58,430 nt of DNA from assembly GCA_030998015.1 (NCBI GenBank), contig JARWMV010000095.1, positions 1 through 58,430 of the forward strand, written 5' to 3'. Numbering within the stretch: position 1 is the first letter of the stretch; the number at the start of each line of letters is the position of its first letter. The DNA comes from Ceratorhiza oryzae-sativae (Eukaryota; Basidiomycota; Agaricomycetes; Cantharellales; Ceratobasidiaceae). Below the pieces are notes generated by a model. It saw only the letters and a program-made list of their open reading frames with translations, did no database searches and was not told where the DNA came from. This document shows, in pieces, positions 9,719-20,495 of the stretch. The translations under genes were made by a program, and so were the position numbers.

Positions 9719-10089
9719 GGAGCCTTGGTTTCACACGGATCAGCTTGGCTCGGACCTTGATGGTTCTTGGCGTCAGTCAGGTGTCTCCCCCTGATTGGCC
9801 AGTCGTGTGGAGGAGTGATCACATGGACGGTTACCATGTGGTCAGGATCAGTCAGCTGTTCTTCTCCTTTGTTCGGTTATGTCTTCTTCCCTTGGCGTTT
9901 CACACACCAGTGACGTGGCATATTTGTCTGCCACGGCATAAAAAGACACAGTGGAAGGGCTCTGATGAGTATCTACGAAAGTCTCTCCCGGGTGATTACC
10001 TAGGAGTTCTTAGCCTTTCTTCCGCTTGTCGCTGCTCGTGCTCACTCCGCTCACACTCACGACTCCTCGCTCCACCTAACCTAACCTAA
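9719..10089 (+). repeat. PLE 3' tail copy 2, 5'-truncated, with hammerhead-like motif and CCTAA repeats
   Basis: It is nearly identical to 8437-8813, differing mainly by C/T changes. It begins exactly at the end of the gypsy LTR. The hammerhead-like core CTGATGA is at 9962-9968 and GAAA at 9977-9980. Three perfect CCTAA units (10075-10089) close it, and another PLE fragment starts at once. No RT is included. Confidence 0.82.
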
Positions 10090-10144
10090 GTCTCTCCTGG
10101 GTATTCACCTAGGAGTTCTTAGCCTTTCTTCTGCTCAACCTAAG
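10090..10144 (+). repeat. PLE 3' tail copy 3 (short fragment)
   Basis: It starts inside the hammerhead-like region, just after the GAAA position, and runs through the stem III hairpin and stem I 3' strand to a single CCTAA-like end. Its stem III hairpin is fully paired (CTCCTGGGT with ACCTAGGAG), which supports conservation of that helix. The left edge abuts the CCTAA repeats of copy 2. Confidence 0.7.
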
Positions 10145-10762
10145 CTGTAGATGTAACATGTCAAAGGTTCAGTGCTCAATGATGCATGCAGAAAATTCAA
10201 TCAAATGGCCTCTCATTTTGTTTCATGTTTAACTCCTTCATTTCTTATGCGTTTAGCTTCGTATTATATTAGTTTTGTAGCCAGGAGGCAGGGCTTCCTG
10301 GCGCATGTATTTACATCATGTTTCGTGGGCTGGTACACGAGTTATGACTTCATCTTGCCATCACTACATTCTATTTGATCTAATTTGCTGGTTACTGTAC
10401 ATGCATGTAAGGCTTACGATTTGATAACATAATCTACACACAACACCTTTGGCTCATACTCCGTAGGGAAGTCTCGGGAAGAGCCTCTTCCTTCGTCTGA
10501 GCGGTATTTGTCGCTTCAACAGACACCGTGTAGCGCCGATATACGCGGAACAGGCTCAAGAGAATCGAGCACGAATGGCCTTTATGCGCGCTGTCACGAT
10601 ACATTCATTTCCGTCTATATGCGAAAAAGATGATAACATAAAACAAGCAGAAATAGAAACCTCATTAATCAAAACACGGACACGAGTATGCCGTCGTCAG
10701 GTTATGTCCGTAAAATTCTCATCGCCAAAAAATCCCCCCAAGACTTGTCCCCCTTCCGGACC
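10145..10762. other. No gene seen (MFS gene 3' flank)
   Basis: AT-rich sequence between the last PLE fragment and the transporter stop codon. Short open frames here have no motif. It probably contains the transporter's 3' UTR near its right end. Confidence 0.4.
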
Positions 10763-12890
10763 CTATTCGGACGGTGCATACCTGGACTTTCTCCGAATCA
10801 AGGCGCCGTATCGCTTCAGGACGAATGGAATAGGGATCATGGCAAGCGCGATGGCTCCCAACACCGTGCTGGCTATCCTCGGGTTCAAGTTCTCGTACAT
10901 GTTTGTCGCGAACAAGGGAAACCCTGCACCAAACATTGATCGAACGACGGTCGAGATGGCGAGTGCTGATGCAGCAAACATCAGGTAGGCGTCGATGATA
11001 TAGTTGAAGAGGGAGAGGAAGAGTAGAACGATGCTGAATCCCGACAGAGCACCAGAGAATGCCGGGACTAGAAAGTGGATTCGAGGGTAAGATGTCCATC
11101 TACCGATGCCAGGGTTAATTTCGTTTTCTGCTCGAAATAAAAATAAACATACCCGAACCAGAAAAAGCTAACGGCGTAGAGAGGACCAGCGAGGAGCGCC
11201 ATAGCCAATCGATACTCGGGTGGGACGGGCTTGGGTGCAAACCTCCTCATCAACTTTTCGTACATCGGGTTGAAAAAAATCAGATACTACGCGCTTGTTA
11301 GGTTGTAATGTTCACATCACGCAAATCGATGCTACTCACACAAACGACACCCACAATTCCCCCTCCAAACAATGGCAGGAACATCAAGCCTGATGCGCCC
11401 ACATTTAAATGATGACCTTGGGTAAAGACGATAGGATATGCAGCGAAAAGAAGGTAGACGCATCCGTAGATGAAAGACATGTACAACGTGACGGCAAGAA
11501 GCATAGGCTCCTGAACAATCATGATGAACGGACGCCCGAGAATATTTTCGAGTCTGGGCGAAACCGAGTTGCAGAGTCGAATTGAATAACAACTGCCATT
11601 GAACACACCGTTTAGCCCAGTGTAGATTTTCTCGCTCGATTGCACTGAAATAGCGCTCATCCCCAGTTGTTTTGCGCAACTGCTCTGCACGCTTTTTAAG
11701 GATGATGGGACTGAGCCAGGTGAGCCCGAACCGTAGTTCCTGCGAGGACGGTAAACACTCACGCGTATGTCTCGGGAAGAGTGAGAAACAAAAAGAAGGA
11801 GCACAGGCCGGCCTTGAATTGCATATGTCGTTAGTCGAAAAGAGATACCATGACAGTAGCGTGGAGCAGTAGTGACGAGTAGAATACCGAGTAACTCACA
11901 AACATGGCCAGTAACCAAAACAGCCATCGCCAGCTCACTCCTGCAACGCTCATGTATCCAGCAACGGTCGGTCCCAAAGCCGGCCCTGCAAATGGGGCGA
12001 GAGTGAAAATGGCCAACGCCTTCCCTCGAGTATCGGCATCCCAACTTTGGAGATAGATTGGTCAATTCGGGCACTGGGGCCAAGCGTAGACCAATCTCAC
12101 ATATCAGCGATCAGCGCACCAGCATTGGTAAGGGGACATGCAGCGAACGTGCCACCAAGGAACCTAAAGACGAGCAATGACTGGGTGTTGGGAGCCAGCG
12201 CACATCCGATTTGAAACGCCGTGTACACAAGAAACCCGATAAGGAATATGGGTCGCCGCCCATAATTTTCCGAGAGAGGACCCCATGCTAATGGACCAAC
12301 ACAATACCCAACGACAAACAAGCTGGAGCGAGCACGTCAGTGGGTGGGGGGCGAGATAATGACGGGGGCATGCCTGATGGTTAGGATCGCGACTGTGGTC
12401 TATTCTTAGTCAGGTCCATGACCAGGTCAACGTGACGTACGTACTTTCTGTGGAGAGATTAAACCTTTCAATCAGTTGTGCTTCGACCCCCGATGGCGCT
12501 GAGCTCGCAAAGGTTCTGCAGGCGCATCAGTGATATGCTGCGCTCTGGCACGAGAATATTTACATACGCGTTCAACACAGTGACGCCCCCAAGCATCGTC
12601 AGGTACCATCGGAATGCACGAGTCCAGTTCTGCCAAGCAAGTCAGTCAACAACAACAGCGTGTCGAATCCCATTCACCTTTGGGTTCGCGGGGTCATCTG
12701 GCCCATCCCACTGGACAAGGAATGGGTCGGCCTTTTCCTGCTCGACGTGATTTGGCGGTTCGTCACCAGGGGCGACGACCTGGTCCACCGCTCCTCGGTC
12801 TGGGTCTGGGTCGTTGCGAGGCCTGGATTCATCGACGACGGTGTTGGCAGAAGACTCGAGGTCCGAGTTTCGGGACACTGAGGAGGGCAT
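10763..12890 (-). CDS. MFS transporter, DHA1 (drug/polyamine:H+ antiporter) type, multi-exon
   Basis: The ATG at 12890 opens a ~70-residue hydrophilic N-terminus ending in the family signature DPFLVQWDGPDDPANPK. After an intron comes NWTRAFRWYLTML. Later exons give the loop motif WGPLSENYGRRPIFLIGF, then APFAGPALGPTVAGY and SWRWLFWLLAMF (antiporter motif C region), LPETYA, a cytoplasmic loop, and a C-terminal six-helix half containing FGGGIVGVV, RLAMALLAGPLYAVSFFWFG and MFGAGFPLFATNMYENLNPRIASTVLG. It ends RYAPSE. About 12 membrane helices are expected in the plasma membrane, exporting drugs or polyamines with proton exchange; the substrate cannot be told from sequence. Family members usually have about 500-560 residues, which fits. 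At least seven short introns are needed. I saw no clear inactivating break, though I did not fix every splice site. Confidence 0.9.
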
Positions 12891-15800
12891 CGTGCGGTGG
12901 GACCCACATGCTTTCCGCTGATGCTTATGAACTCGCACCATCCTGGCTCGGCCCGAGAACCACGCCCGCTGCCGCCCGGCACACTAGCGCCCGGCGCCTG
13001 TGGCTCACAGCGGCGACGGCTCCCTCGGTGAGAGGCCGGCATCCAACTCGGGATCAGTCAGCTGCCCACAATCCCACCGACGCAGAATCCACCTCCACTC
13101 GGCCAGAAGCACGCACCTGCCCAACAAGGTGCACCTCATTGCTCGTTCGCCCCTGTCCCGCCAGTGATGCCCATGAGGCTTGCTTGCCGGCCTGCAGGCT
13201 CCGTGCGTCGAGTCATGTATACTGACAAGAATTATTCGTTGCGCGGCGCCCGTATAGAAATCTTGCAGGGAACGAGGTGGCATCGGTGATCGCGGCCCCT
13301 AGTCGCCGCTAATTTTAAACCACACTCGTGAAGATAGAGAGCCAAGTCAGCAATCGGGAGTCACGGACAGAAGCAGAAGGCGGGCCCGCATATCCATACT
13401 AACCCAAGCGAGTATCTTCAATTGCAGCCTGATCCCGAAACGCGTCATTTAGAGTGACTGGTTGTTCCCGGCCAAGGCTGCTACTTCTCATGCTCACAAT
13501 CGTATGTCCCGGACTGAGGGGGATGATAGGATATCAGTTATGCCCCTCGGCCTCGGCCTCGAACTAGGTTGATGACAAAGCACCAAACTTAAGATGGCGT
13601 TGGGTTCGACAATCAACTGAGTACATTGTTTCACACATACAAGTGACAAAGAATTTCACGGATAATAGGCCTCGGCTCACACCCATAATCCCGCTTGACG
13701 AGATGGTACCTTTAAACTACGCTTATATGCGTGCCATGGCTGGAGTTGTTGGCCGGTTAAATGTAAATCGGGGAGCATACGTCACTGTCGGTGGACCTTC
13801 ACTCTTGGCGCTTATGTAGTGGTCTCGTCCCAAACACCATATTCGAAAAAACTAGCAATTCAGCTAACACTACATCCAAAATCCCAAAGCTGGAGGATCA
13901 TCTCTATCGACTGGCTCACTCGTTCAGAACCACTAGCGGGGTACGTTGGCAAAATAATTCAGAGCATCTGTCGGATGCATCAATGACTTTTTGATAGCCA
14001 CGTCATCTGTCTGGTGTGTTTGTAAGACTCTCATGGATTTTTGTCAAGGATCTGTTCAATCGAATGCAATCAACAACCTCTGTAGCCAAGCACTAGGGGG
14101 CTTTTATTTACCCCCCCCCCTTCGTATAATCACGACGTGTAAACCTTCCGAGAGACCCGCCGATTCAAATCAACTACTCCATTCACTCAACCATATCACA
14201 TACCTAGTGAAATGGTATAGCTCGAGTCGGACAACGATTGTCAATAAACTATTCGCAGCGAATGAAACCTCCGACAGCTTCTCAGCAATTTGCTTGCGCA
14301 TGTCTGGTGTACAGAGGTTGGACTAGATGAGGCATACCTATTTCGGTATGCCAGAGAACCTATCTTTGAACAAGCTCATTCTCACTCCTCAGTTACATCC
14401 CCCAAGTGGACTCCAACCCATCACGTCACTATTCAGTATATGGCTCCGGACTCTACACTCTTCTTCTTCAACCCCGACGCCGGAACCCGATTCTCCACTC
14501 TAGGTGCCCAAGCCGGCTTGCGCTGTACCCAACGCGAAGTCAACAGTCTGGAGCTCGTTCATTGGGTAATAGAATAGGAAATACCAAATGAACACCCAGT
14601 GGAGTGGCGAATGCACCATGGGTTAGGCTCTGTTCTGTGCCAGCGTCCGATCCTTGGACGAATGTAAGACCTTGTCATTGAGCTGGCGCAGCCTCAACAA
14701 AACACAACAATATGCACGACTAGACGGGAACGAGACACCCCGCAGAATCCGGGGGAAAACGATGGTTTGTTACTGGACACACGGATAGCCCCCAGAGTAA
14801 TAACTGAGACGACCTTGCCCCAACGCAGAGAAGAGCATTTTTCGGCTAGTACTTCCGCTGAAGTAAGCCTCACTAGTTTTCGGAAGAACGTGGTCTGGTT
14901 CACATGTCATAAAGGACTACCCAGTGGCAAGGGGATTGTCTTCACCCACCTTCACAGATTTAGAGTTCAGGGCCACCTCGAGAAACGAATGACAAGGCAC
15001 CTTCTTAGAACCTCTCTACTCGACGCAACAATTTGACACGAGTTTGCAGATTGTCCGGTACGAAATCGCAGAGTATCGAACGGTCGGCAGACTTGACGTA
15101 CTAACATCATATCACCCTATGATAGCATCGCGAAATCTTGCTCAACATACCAAGAAGAATTTTTGAAGACTCCTCGGTGACGTGGGTTGGAAAATTTTCA
15201 CTTGGACCACAAAATTGTGCCATCATACCAACAATCGATGGAAACTTTGGGAAAGACTCAGGCTCATCAGGAATTAATCACCCTCTGCATGCTGTCGACT
15301 CGGCGGAAGAAAAGACGTGGTAAACCGACAGGAGAGTTGGAACGCACGATAGGTTGAAGTGGGCCGGTTCGTTATCAGCTGGGTTTGTTCGGCGGGCCCA
15401 AAACTGCTGAACGTGGAATGGGAACAGACGCAGACGATATTTGTCGATATTACTCTTACCTGACTCAGGATTTTTATATGCTGATAGTTCGTAATTCTTC
15501 TGACCATGTAGATGAAGCGACGTGCACCATCCATATACATTGCGATTACACAAACAAAACGCGAGGGTGTTCTTCGTCTCCCCAACGTGCACAGCGTTGT
15601 CTTTCTGGTGCTTAGCATGTGCATACATCCAAAACTTCCTTGTTTCCCACCTTCGGACTTCAAGGGGACGTTATACAATACCTGCAATGGACTCGAACCT
15701 GAGCAAGCACAGGCAACCGTGGCCCAAATTTCTCGCTCAGAAAGAATGGCTTGGGTTTCATAGCGAGCGTGAGGCTGGGCCTGCCCAAAATTGTCACTCT

Positions 15801-16777
15801 CCCATCCTCCCCTCGCCTTTATTTCCGCCGAACCTTGAATGGATGCGCATGCAAGCCGTATATAAGGTCCCGGAATCACCCAGCCAGAACCCCCTTTCTG
15901 GTGATGATGAACCCTTGCGCCACCCTCGAATCCTGTTGGCCCAACCTGGCCATCATGGGCATTGGCGCGTTCCTGACACCAACCGAGCCAAGCATTCCAT
16001 CCTATGAACAAAGTCCGGACATTCGGCACACAAACGTTCAGCGCGGAGCACATGACATCCTAATAGCGGGCTGTTCCCAAGAATAGCTCGCATGATTCAC
16101 GAGAATTATGATACTCGCGCACTAGACCGATCCGGTGGTGGCTGGGCTGATTCAGTCACGTCTGAACTAGTCGACATTTTGATATTTACCACATAGAGAA
16201 TGCATGCTGGTTTTTATCATAAAAATTCATAGATCTCTATGCAAATTCTTTGTGGAATGTTGCGCCGATGTCATACAGAAATTAGAGTACCCACTGGGAA
16301 GTGGGGAATCCCACAGCGCGGCAAGGATATTTGGATCAAAGTGATCCGCCCACTTCACCCGCACACAACTGCCCGCTCCCCGTTACACCTCTCGCCGACA
16401 ACCTACTATGGTTATCCACATTTTCTGTGATTTGCATAGTATCCGCATGATTTGAATAAACCTTTAATGTTGTATAGGTATCCAGCGGCCATAGAGATGC
16501 TTGCGAGATGGTTAGCGGATAATTTATGTCACCCCCCTGATCTAATACCTGTCCATCGTTGCATATTTAGGCGGTCACCAGAAGCCCGGCTCTTGGTTAA
16601 AATACTAGGGAAGCACCAAGTTCCATATTTGAGGGGTGCTATCAACCGCGAACCTACGCTAGCAAGATGGATCTAGCTTTTGTCGAGACAACTTAGCCTC
16701 AATCGCCGCTACACCGCTAAAAATACAATTAGAGTGAAAAATTGACATGAACACAAATCAAAGACATCATATATGAT
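12891..16777. other. No recognisable gene (3.9 kb)
   Basis: The transporter promoter should lie at the left edge. The rest holds long overlapping frames on both strands (for example 12614-13225 plus, 15274-16053 minus, 15522-16007 plus) without motifs, consistent codon bias or clear splice junctions. A C-run lies at 14111-14120. I cannot exclude a decayed or fast-evolving gene. Confidence 0.35.
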
Positions 16778-18215
16778 CTACCTAGAGACTACGGACCCGA
16801 ACGATGAATAACTCACACCAGTCCCAGAAGTCCCCCCTTGTGTGCTACTCTGCATACATTCCACTCGTCTCTCCCTGTTCCTTATCCTTGTTCCAAGTTC
16901 TACATCAACCGTCCGAGAAGGTATGGCTATTCGAGCACGCTGACCCCATTCGGTTGGACCTTGGACGCTTCCCATAGAAAGGAGCATTCGAGACGTACAG
17001 ATGGTCGTGATACACCAGACCGATATGTAAGTTATTCCAGCCAAACTCGGCTGCAGATTTTGTGTTAGCAGGAGGATGAAAATTCTAGAGTAATAGAACG
17101 ATTAAACCCACCCTTGCATACCGCCAATCTAGAAGAGTAAACAGTAGATCCGAGAATATAGCAACGAAATACAAAAATCCGTCACGAACGACAAGTTTCA
17201 TAAGGGGGGTTTGATTTGTTCTATTCGCCGCACCCATTAGTCAAGAGATTTCTTTGAGGACGTAGAAACCTACCTTGGAGTTGATAACCACAGCCATACC
17301 AACAAAAGATGGATTAACGCGTGGTATACAATTCCGCTCAGCCAAATGGACCATGTATCGGATGCGCTCCAAAAGCAGACATTTGAGATGGGATCGTATA
17401 TGATTGAACCGTTTGCCAGTCATTCGTTCTTCGTTAATACAAAGGCAATCATCAAACAGAATTCTCTCACGATAATGCCGTATTATGTTATCCGTGCAAA
17501 TAAACAAGTCCAGTGCAGAATGAATGGTCCATAATGCACCTAAGACGAGGAATGCAAGATACTGACTTTGCCAGATGTCAAAAACTCGAGTGGCAACAAT
17601 AACTTCGGGATTGAAAAGTCAGATGGTATCTGTTTAGAAAGCGTGGCACTCACAAGCTGTGCTTTGAATGGGATGCATTGAATATATAGATTGGTGGTAA
17701 GCCAGGAGCGGCAGCTACCATCCTTCAGCGTGAGGACAAACGTCGCGAGCGAGTCGTCAAAGATACTTGCGTCTATTGAGGAGACATTAGCATGTTAAGG
17801 CTGAGGGTCAAAGATGCTCACTAGGTCATTTAGAAAAGTAGAGAAACCCGACATCACTGCGACAGTCAGTTAAATCACCGAACATGGCAGTAGCAAGGGG
17901 CCATACTGTTGAACCCAATGGCGAGCCATAATGGAACCCCATAACGGTTGAACAAAAAGATAGCCTTAACAACCCCGAACTGTCCCGGCTTCAATCACTC
18001 GCTTTTTAGAGGCAAACGCTGCATACCTTGGCTGGCATATCAGCGCAATTTCGTCTTCCAGAGTGATAGCTATCCAGGTTGTTGAAGATCATTACAATTG
18101 ATCTTCGATATGTCAAGCACGTACCGTGATCCCAAAAAAGCAGTGCGATAAACGCGGTGCTAACGTACCGGGCTGCCCAGAGATCGCTAACGGCAAGCAG
18201 AAAATTGTCGGGCAT
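16778..18215 (-). CDS. DUF6533-like multi-pass membrane protein, multi-exon
   Basis: The ATG at 18215 starts LLAVSDLWAARYVSTAFIALLFWDH, the first helix of a DUF6533-type protein. After a ~55-nt intron come ITLEDEIALICQ and then AIFLFNRYGVPLWLAIGFNS, the conserved second block. Later exons give VLGALWTIHSALDLFICT, a PSFVGMAVVINSK segment, the helix MKLVVRDGFLYFVAIFSDLL and the final helix ITYISVWCITTICTSRMLL. This order (seven helices, LVRDG near the sixth) is usual for these basidiomycete proteins, whose function is unknown. The C-terminal tail is hydrophilic. Some joints between recognisable blocks need introns I could not place exactly, so slight degradation is possible. Family membership is from recall of its motifs. 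Confidence 0.7.
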
Positions 18216-20495
18216 GACAACTCTGCGGTTTATGTTCCAAAGATCTCAGCGGGAACCAGGGGGGCTATATACCTGGGAGCAAATACATCTGAAGGCGCAG
18301 AAGCCTTGAAATAAGTGGATCGACGGGAGGCCAAGTGCGGGGTGCGAACTTGCAATGTCACTCAGTTGCACACATCGGAGCCAAGGCTGAAACTACCGAA
18401 CGCGTCGTCACAAGGCGATCACCACTAGTTCAGATATTGCCTCCGCGTGCACCAAGCTTCTTTCATCAAGAATTCCGCATCCATGTCACATGAAAGTTAA
18501 GTATATGCGGATTCTATGTTTGAAAACACAGTAGGGAGTGTAGCTATGACCAGCCTGAAATCTTTCGGCGCCAACATTGCGAGGAAATCGGTAGGCCGAG
18601 AAAGATATCACTAAATACTATGAATATTGAAATTCTGGGAACTCAGATTGATAATCCAAGCATTTCATGTCTCGTTGCCCTGAGCTTAGTCTCGACGTGA
18701 TGGAGCCAAGTGAATTGGTCAGCTTTAACCGTCAGGTACCGCTAGATTACTAGCCTGTCGATGGGACCATACCGGGTTGCCGGATTAAACTTGTAGTGTT
18801 GGCGCCGCACAACGGTGAGGCAACGAATGGCTTGGGTGCTTTGGGTTACTTGCACACACATCATATCATAAACTTTGTGTGCATCCAAGAGCCCAGGAAT
18901 GTTAACTAGACGATCCAAATCTCGCTTTCTTAGTTTGGTCGTCATTAGGCGCGTCGTCGTTAGTGGCCCGGATCAAATCGCCATTGGAGGCCGTCTTGGG
19001 TGATTCTGCGACCAACCTCTCTTGACGTTAGTAGAGTCGTAACGGAAACCGGGTCACCATCACCAATTGCTAGAATGATCGAATCTAACGTTGCTTGTCA
19101 CACATGGCTGACCCTCAGTATGCGAATAGACCTAGGCTTTTGTCCCCATTGTTCTGGAGATGATCAGGTTGTGTGTAGACCCAGAGTAAGCCTGGCTGGT
19201 TCAGCCTTCAACGTGTAGACTAGGCTTCATCTGCGGAATAGCAGCTGCGCCTCGGGATCAATATTCAGGGCACTAATCCTCAAATGGCACACTTCGCAAC
19301 TTGTATAAAAGCGGGAGTGCTCAAAATCATTATATACTTGTAGTCCCTCCTCGTACTGAACTAGAGGCACATGATCAACAGGGCCCTCGGATTCAAAGAA
19401 ACCGCATATACGAATGTTTCACAGGTTCTGAGTGCAGACAGTGCAGATAGATCGCCCCGGGCCGCTTGCAGGAGCTGTCGCCTTGGGAGTGCGGAATGCG
19501 AGCATGTACTTGTCGTCGGGGCGATCATTCTTCTGCCTCGCAGGCTGGATATTCCTATTTGAAATACGGCTCTAAACGCTTGTCCATGTGATCGCGACCA
19601 ACAACGAATGAAAGATCTCAGCCTTGGGCCGTGTCGCCGTTTCCCGGGAAGATGGCGGGGCGCTTGCCCTTGCTTTGATCGTGCGTACTGAAAACGTTGC
19701 ACCAGCTTGGATTGGCCACGTTGCTTGTATGCGCAGTTTGAGACTTCCATACACATTCGTTATCGAGAACACCCCTACACACGTATTGAGTATATTGATC
19801 TGATGTAGGAGCACACGACCGACCGAGCTGTTAGAGGAGTAGCAATTATTAGTTTCATTTAGCTTTTCTGTGGGGGAATTTGCTGGGGCACAACATAGAC
19901 GTGCATTGATGGAACTGGCCAATGCGAGTGGGTTGTGAGTACTCGGACACTAGAACCAATCCCTTCACCCAGGCATCGGGCGTCACGACACCTCGTGCGT
20001 TACTTGCAATTTGATGAATATCCAGTACCATCGTACCGATAGCCTCCATCTCGTGGGGGAGTCTGGCTGCCGCTATCCTCCGGCGGTTTGCAGTTGTAGA
20101 GCGCTCGGACTATATTTCGTAGCCAATATCTAACTTTGAGCGTACCCGCAACGTAGCTCACACTTACGAAAACTCATCAGCCCATGAGGTATGTTGATTT
20201 GAGGGGACCAGGCACTGGCCGGTTTTGGAATCCTGTGGAGTTGAGTCCCTCGCCCGGTCTGGGAAGTTCGACGCAATTTTGGTCCTATCCTCTGTCCCGC
20301 GCAATCGCCAAGGCCCGTCATCGCCCTACCGTCAGCGGTCGACACAACCTGTCATCTAATCTCGATGTGAGGGCGTTCGACTTGGAGGGTCGTGGTGCAT
20401 CAGGTCATCACGCAGTTTGGTATTAAAGATATACCATACAAACGGACAAAAACGGTTACATCTATTCATCAAGTGTTTAGGATCGTACAGGCACT
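18216..20495. other. No recognisable gene (2.3 kb)
   Basis: Frames such as 19361-19756 minus and 19572-19922 minus overlap in different frames and might be pieces of a fast-evolving or decayed gene, but none shows a family motif. The left edge is the upstream region of the DUF6533-like gene. The right edge is the 3' flank of the ATG14/UVRAG-like gene. Confidence 0.35.

Noticed and set aside
12614..13225. 203-codon plus-strand ORF opposite the MFS gene start
   Set aside because: It overlaps the antisense of the well-supported MFS first exon and its promoter; Arg/Ser/Pro-rich antisense frames are common in GC-rich fungal DNA.
15685..15700. B-box-like GGTTCGAGTCC on the minus strand
   Set aside because: Neighbouring bases do not form a T-stem or acceptor stem, so a tRNA gene is not supported.
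15274..16053. 259-codon minus-strand ORF
   Set aside because: Overlapped on the plus strand by 83-161 codon ORFs, no domain signature, no hydrophobic or helical pattern, unusual composition; likely chance opening.
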